Of a stretch of DNA of 64,000 nt, positions 58,996 to 64,000 are shown piece by piece. The stretch is from the NCBI RefSeq assembly GCF_003945595.2, contig NW_024105009.1, forward strand, positions 62,001-126,000. Reading direction: 5' to 3'. The translations under genes were made by a program, and so were the position numbers. Position 1 is the stretch's first letter. The number at the start of each line of letters is the position of its first letter. The notes below the pieces were generated by a model. It saw nothing but the letters and a program-made list of their open reading frames with translations, did not search any database and had not been told where the DNA came from. Source of the DNA: Pipra filicauda. Lineage: Eukaryota > Chordata > Aves > Passeriformes > Pipridae.

Positions 58996-60914
58996 AAAAT
59001 GTTACTAAAATTACCCTCTTTTTAAAATAGGGACAAGCTACTCCAAAAGCCTCTCATTTCTTTTTTTTTCAGCTTCTAAGGACTGAAAGCAGCTTCCTAA
59101 AGCTGCTTCTGGATTCAAAACCCTAGAGTAAGTACACAGTAGTGGTACAGTAATCATTCAGAAAGCACAGAGACCTCTCTCAACCAGTTGCTTCATAGTC
59201 ATATTGGGAAGAGGAGTGAGAGAGGCAAAGTCTGATGAGCTCTTCACTGCACCAATCAAGGAGCCGACTCCATTGTTCCCTCAGTCTGTATCCTCATCAT
59301 CTTTAGAACTACAGACCAGGAATTTCCAAACTGTGCTGTGCCTATCACTGCAGTGTGACAACAGAACTCTGCCTGGGCAAGTAAATACCTCTCCTGAATC
59401 TACACACACTGCCAACCACCCCACCAATAAGGGAATACGCTAAGGAAACTTGGGAATCCCCACTATGGATTAAAGGGTATTCCAGGCACGTTTCTACCAT
59501 ACCTCCAGTGTGCATATTTACATGAAAATAGTTTTATCTGATTGCTACCAAGGTTGGCAATTTTGCTGTTTGGTTTCCACTGTATAAACTCCAGCTCCTA
59601 CCAGATTGAGTATGACTGAAACTCTTCACCCCTGTGGTTACCCTTCTTTTCACTGTGAAAATTAATTAGCTCCATGATTGCTCTAAAAATCTGCATATTC
59701 TTCCTAAACCCAAACCCATCTCACTTTCCTTGATAGTTGCAGACCTAGCAGTAGCACAATGCATTTAGTAACACGTGGCCTCCTTTTTTAAAGCAAAACC
59801 ACTACGGAGAGGCTTAAAAAAAGGCAAGAGCACACACCAATTTCTGTTCATTGTAGTCTGCATACAAATTGTAAAGGAGAATTATTGCTTTTTAAGGATG
59901 AAAAGCTTTGGAAATACAGTAAACATCCTAGAAGGTTCTAAATCTAATCAGCTAAAATTCTGTACATACTTTAATATTCAAACCTCTATTTGCTTACTCA
60001 AGATCAAATAATTTCATTTTCACATCTATTCATTAAACTCTTTATACTTCTACGGTCTAATGAATATTTAACAACTAAACAGGATCAAAACATGGGGAAA
60101 AGGTCCCATGGCAATGAACATTATTTCATTTGGCCAATGAATAGTGAACCCTGCTTTCTTGGCTGAAATTAAGGCACTAAGTGGCAGTGAAAGGATAAAG
60201 GAATGAAGTTGTTTTTTTTCTCTACATTATCTGAAAAAAGACCAACATGACTTTTTTTTCTCTTTTAGGACGCCAGTAGAGTACATACCCATTGTGAATG
60301 ACTCAGTAAGGCATTCTGTTGGCAAATTTAAAGAAAATGTTCTCCTGATTACCATTACATTCATTGTCTGAGTGTGACTAGTGGCACTACTTAAGTGTTA
60401 ACAAACTGGAGGGGGGGGAAAAAAAAGCTACAAAGATGTCTGAAGACTTGAAAGGCACCAAAAAGAGAACAGCTCTGCAACTGCCAGTTCTACAAACAAT
60501 TATGTAAGCTGTGTTTAACACTGCATATAAATCTTCTCAATCAACAGTCTTTGTTGACCAAGATAAAGTGTAGTAGCTCTTCATTTAAACTCTCAGTTAA
60601 TCAAGTGCTAGTTTAATAAGAAATTTATTTTCACGTATCAGAAAATAATTGCAGTGTCTAACACAACTACACTTAAAGCAAAACTAGTCTAGTATGCATT
60701 ATGCATTATTCTGGTTAACACTGAAGCAAACCTGTATAAACAAAAGGGTTACCTCAAGATACATAGTTTACAATATGAAATCAACATATAAATGAATAGG
60801 ATTTACTGAAAACAATGGAAAGTGTATTACAAAGATACATGTAACAATTTTAACCACAATATTTCCTCTGTGAAAAATACAACTATTAGTGAGATAAAAT
60901 GTACAATTGAATTC

Positions 60915-60947
60915 TTTTTTTTTTTTCCAAAAGGAAAAAAAAAAAAA
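60915..60947. repeat. Poly(T)/poly(A) inverted repeat, 14-bp stem
   Basis: T12CC, loop AAAA, GGA13 forms a perfect 14-bp stem with a 4-nt loop. It lies within the possible QSER1 3'UTR. Confidence 0.85.
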
Positions 60948-61125
60948 CACAGTATAAAGGAAAATATTTTTTTCTTCAAAACAGGGAAAATAGTTAAGGT
61001 CATTGTCTTTCATTACAATATAATTTGACACAAAAGCAGTCATAGGATTGCACCAACTCCATGTTCAGTCTCCTGAACATGACAATAGTAAAAGGAGTCC
61101 ATAAAGCATAATGAAATTTCTGGAT

Positions 61126-61131
61126 TTTATT
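61126..61131 (-). other. QSER1: QSER1 candidate poly(A) signal
   Basis: Minus-strand AATAAA about 530 nt after the QSER1 stop. T-rich sequence follows. A more distal hexamer at 60624-60629 could extend the 3'UTR. Confidence 0.5.
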
Positions 61132-61661
61132 ATGGCAATATATGTATGCAGAAACTGATGTCACCCCGGCTCTGTTCACAAAATGTACAAAACTCTAAAT
61201 TTGGTGGCCAGACATGTAAAAATTAGTTCACCCCAACGCTGACTTTTCTCTCGCTTAGTCAGGGATGGAAAAATCTGTAGTATTTTAGGTGTTGTTATCT
61301 GTTCAGCAATAAAAAAAAAGAAAAAAGTATATGTAGTGCATGCTTTATCACTTGTCAAAAACGTTTCTGAAAATAAAACTAAGTTATCCAATAGTTTACA
61401 AAATAGAAAGTAACTCTTCAGGTTAAAAATGTGGTTAGGTTTTATGTTTAGTTCCATCTTCAAAGGACTGATTTCCTTGGCAGCATCACTTTTCCTTAGC
61501 ACGAGCCAAGGCACAAAGTTCCATAAGGAGAAATAAAAATGGCTACGAACAAGAAGCAGTCTGGCATTGTAAAAGAAATCAGAGCCTCTCTCTCTCAGCC
61601 TTCTTCTGTTCCATCAGGTTAGTGCCGTAGAAAAAAATGGGAGATTTGGGATACACTTTTG

Positions 61662-61802
61662 TTATGAGCATTTCTGCTGGACACGATTCAAAAGTTCACC
61701 AAACTTTTCGAAAAGATCCTCCACCCATTTGATGTTTTTCATGCACAGCTGCACAATCTCTTCCTGGCCTAGGTCTGCACTCGTCTTCTGAACAGAAGAA
61801 AT
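61662..61802 (-). CDS. QSER1: QSER1 last exon (47 codons including stop)
   Basis: Encodes SADLGQEEIVQLCMKNIKWV and DLFEKFGELLNRVQQKCS, with TAA at 61664-61662. The acceptor is preceded by an unusual polypyrimidine tract: UG repeats, a UC-rich stretch, then U10 and AAATAG. Confidence 0.94.
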   Translation of the reverse strand: MSSVQKTSADLGQEEIVQLCMKNIKWVEDLFEKFGELLNRVQQKCS

Positions 61803-63762
61803 CTATTTAAAAAAAAAAGAGAAGGAGGGGGAGAGAGAGAGATTCACACACACACACACACACGTTAGGCTGCCAGAATTTAAGAATTTTCATTTTTATA
61901 GGTCTGCAGTTAAATACGAACCTTCTTTGGAAAAAAAACACAACCCAACTCTATGCTTTAAAAACAAGAGGAAATGCCCCCCAAAATGCATTTCTTAACA
62001 ACCAAGCCAGAGCTCAACTCTTGTATTTCTGCTACCTGAAATATTTCCACCAAGGATTTGCAGAAAAAATAAAGGAGTGGCACTCTAAGACAAAATAAAC
62101 TCCTAGATCCAATGAGTTACACACACCGATAAAATTTGTTGCCTTTTTTTTTTTTTTTTTGGATAACAGTGAAGAATAGTTCAGGGAATCACACAAACCT
62201 TGAAAGCCTCATATCTGAATGTTCTGAGCAGCAGTGCCCATTAGGGGCAATGTATGTGCTCAGTGTACCCTTTCACTTGCCATAAAGAATTAATCAAAAT
62301 AGGAGGCCTCAATCCATACTCATCCATCAAGAAGATGAGGACAGTCCCTCTAGGTGGACTCAGTTCCCTCAATAAATTTCCTCAATGCATGTAAAAGTAG
62401 CTCAATGGGAACAATTACTTACCTCTTCTTTACATGTTAGATATATGTGATATTTGTAATGATGGAGTGAGTGATACAAAGAATACAACTGTATTTTTTC
62501 TGGATCTACTGTAAACTCCTGCAAAAAGAACAATTATTTCATGTAAATTCATGTTATTCACCAAGAGATATTTCAGATATTTTCTTCTGTAAACAGTTTT
62601 TTTCAACAATTCGGAAATTCAGTACTTCATTCAAATCATTATTTTGACATATTTTGGCAAACTGTAATTTAATATATATCATAATTATCTCCTATCTCCA
62701 CTTTTCATGTTGTTTTATCGAAATCAGGTTTGGGAATGCTTTCAGTTATCCTGAATGCACTGTAAGTCCAAAAGAGGCAAGACATCTCCTTCTCAAGAAC
62801 TATTGCAAGAATTACCAAAGCTTAAATACTTTTCTATCAAATTGATGGGTATCACTGCAAAAATCACACACTTTATGCTTGAGAAGGCTGGTCTGTACTT
62901 ACCTAATATGTTACTTTGACAAGAAATACGAGTGTGAGCTACATTTACAGGTCATTTGTCGAGCCACTATTTACCACTGGGAGGTTAGGCAGCCTGTGTG
63001 AGCCAGTACTCAGCCAAAATCTAGTTATAGTGTTCCCCAGGAATAATATGCAAATAAACAGTGTGTACATCTCCAGTTTTTACCACACTGCTTTTTAATG
63101 TTATTTTTTTCAATTTTTTTATTTTTTTTTTTTGAGATACACAGCTTCATTCTGTCTTTGGAAACGAGGAAAGGAGCAATACAGAGCTCAATTTTTAATC
63201 TAAGATTTTACATTATTAACACTAATTTTTCACTTTTGATCTAGAAGCCATGGTATCATTTACTTTAGAGATTTTGCAGCAAGTCTAAGAAACTGTTATT
63301 ACTGTGATCTACGCAGCGACTTCACCACAACTGCAATGTTGAAGGCAAAATGCTGTTGCTTCAGCAACAGCCCAGAAGGCTGACAAACTATCTTTTGCAG
63401 ATGAGTTAAAATAATGATTTAATGTACTGCTTTTAATGTTGGTTCTTAACATCCCTTTGTTACAGAAAAAGCACCTCACTCCAAGATTTTATATTTTGAT
63501 AAATCTGCCGGAACACCTAAATACATGAAGCAGCATTTTATATAATATAAGTGTGGTTATCATTTTACAAGTCAGATGGTGGCAGCAACGAACCCCTTTG
63601 AAGACTCACCTGTGCTAATTTAGTGGTTGACTTAGAAGCCCTCAGTGTTTTTTTGTTGTAAGCTTTCCCATTCATTTTGATCTTAGACACAGATGTTCCT
63701 CCACATTTTGTCTTGGGGTCCCGAGTGATCACCGTCAGTTCAGGGAAGTTTTCCAAAGCATT
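61662..63762 (-). CDS. QSER1: QSER1, glutamine and serine rich 1, last three coding exons (5' part beyond window)
   Basis: QSER1 is a large nuclear protein reported to act with TET1 to protect bivalent promoters and developmental enhancers from de novo DNA methylation. CDS segments seen: 63762-63610, 62518-62423, 61802-61662. They join in phase 0 to give the last 129 residues plus TAA. Landmarks are NALENFPELTVITRDPKTK, TSVSKIKMNGKAYNKKTLR, EFTVDPEKIQLYSLYHSLHH and DLFEKFGELLNRVQQKCS, matching the human C-terminus as I recall it. The Gln/Ser-rich body and N-terminus lie beyond 64,000. The gene is co-oriented with DEPDC7 and TCP11L1. Confidence 0.93.
61809..61863 (-). repeat. QSER1: (TG)n-(TC)n-T10 tract at the QSER1 acceptor
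   Basis: On the minus strand, about 9 TG units (61863-61845) run into a TC-rich stretch and a T10 run ending a few nt before the AG. It doubles as a microsatellite and as the polypyrimidine tract. Confidence 0.88.
62423..62518 (-). CDS. QSER1: QSER1 penultimate exon (32 codons)
   Basis: A 96-nt phase-0 exon encoding EFTVDPEKIQLYSLYHSLHH and YKYHIYLTCKEE. Acceptor TTTGCAG, donor GAG|GTAAGT. Confidence 0.95.
62519..63609 (-). other. QSER1: QSER1 intron
   Basis: A 1.1-kb AT-rich intron with T-runs around 63,110-63,135. No exon or named repeat is seen. Confidence 0.7.
63610..63762 (-). CDS. QSER1: QSER1 antepenultimate exon (51 codons)
   Basis: Encodes NALENFPELTVITRDPKTK through TTKLAQ. Donor CAG|GTGAGT; acceptor TGTTAAAG at 63763-63766, behind a pyrimidine-rich stretch. 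The frame stays open to 63837, so the 5' border rests on the splice site and on similarity. Confidence 0.9.
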
Positions 63763-64000
63763 CTTTAACAGAGCATATAAAGACAGAGGATTATGAAAAA
63801 AACTCAAGGATGGCCAGATTGATGACAAATCGACCATTTTTCTTTGAAAAGTTTAGAGTGCAGCCTGTTATGAAAAATTTGTTCTTCCACAAAGACCTGA
63901 TGAAGTGTCTTTATCAGATCATGCAACCATATAGTTTGGAAAGCGTGACCGCCTGTTCTTCACTACTATAATTTTTCAAGACTACAAGATCCCTTCATTG
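63763..64000 (-). other. QSER1: QSER1 upstream intron, partial
   Basis: 240 bp of AT-rich intron to the window edge. No further exon is recognised. Confidence 0.6.

Larger units (their letters stand above)
54834..61120. other. Gene-poor interval, right part
   Basis: AT-rich, with no recognised gene. It holds candidate exon C at 57396-57567, a (TTTG)n microsatellite at 58972-58995, and a T12CC-AAAA-GGA13 hairpin at 60915-60947. Minus-strand AATAAA hexamers near 60.62, 58.73 and 58.68 kb mean that part of it could be distal QSER1 3'UTR. Confidence 0.5.

Noticed and set aside
63763..63837. Extension of the QSER1 exon to the in-frame ATG at 63837
   Set aside because: The stretch reads as intron with a pyrimidine-rich tract and an AAAG acceptor at 63763-63766. 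Similarity to QSER1 starts at NALENFPEL.

Overview
This is a vertebrate nuclear window, almost certainly from a bird and most likely a songbird. It carries multi-exon genes with canonical GT-AG introns. It has several minus-strand CR1 LINE 3' ends, including the bird-typical GAATCACAGAATG-type terminus. It also has one composite element, a tRNA-Ile-like head joined to a CR1 3' tail, which matches the passerine SINE family known as TguSINE1. The species cannot be read from the sequence alone.

Layout. (1) 1-22,045, plus strand: CSTF3 (CstF-77), exons 4-21, ending with stop, 3'UTR and two poly(A) signals; exons 1-3 lie before the window. The 18 exons join in frame into 642 residues. Added to the about 75 residues upstream, this gives the 717-residue length of the human protein. 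(2) 22,046-36,700, minus strand: TCP11L1, converging on CSTF3. Nine coding exons join in frame (516 aa), and a probable non-coding exon 1 sits in a CpG island at about 36.1-36.75 kb. (3) 39,030-48,180, minus strand: DEPDC7, nine coding exons (519 aa), starting in a second CpG island. (4) 49.4-61.1 kb: about 12 kb without a recognised gene. It holds the tRNA-derived SINE and a chain of three phase-compatible possible plus-strand exons that I cannot name. (5) 61.1-64.0 kb, minus strand: the last three coding exons and 3'UTR of QSER1, which continues past the window.

The order QSER1-DEPDC7-TCP11L1 (co-oriented) followed by convergent CSTF3 is the human 11p13 order, so this is a conserved syntenic block. 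The genes are not an operon and share no obvious pathway: CSTF3 is mRNA 3'-end processing, QSER1 protects chromatin from DNA methylation, DEPDC7 is a DEP-domain signalling protein, and TCP11L1 is a TCP11-family protein.

For a second look: the candidate unnamed plus-strand exons between DEPDC7 and QSER1; a seven-tract G-quadruplex motif just inside DEPDC7 intron 1; a (UG)n-(UC)n-U10 tract at the QSER1 last-exon acceptor that resembles the CFTR exon 9 arrangement; candidate intronic poly(A) sites in CSTF3 intron 3, the intron known for autoregulatory premature polyadenylation; CR1 copies lying directly upstream of both CpG-island promoters; and a 229-codon open frame in a CSTF3 intron. No bacterial-type system, CRISPR array or viral gene was seen.
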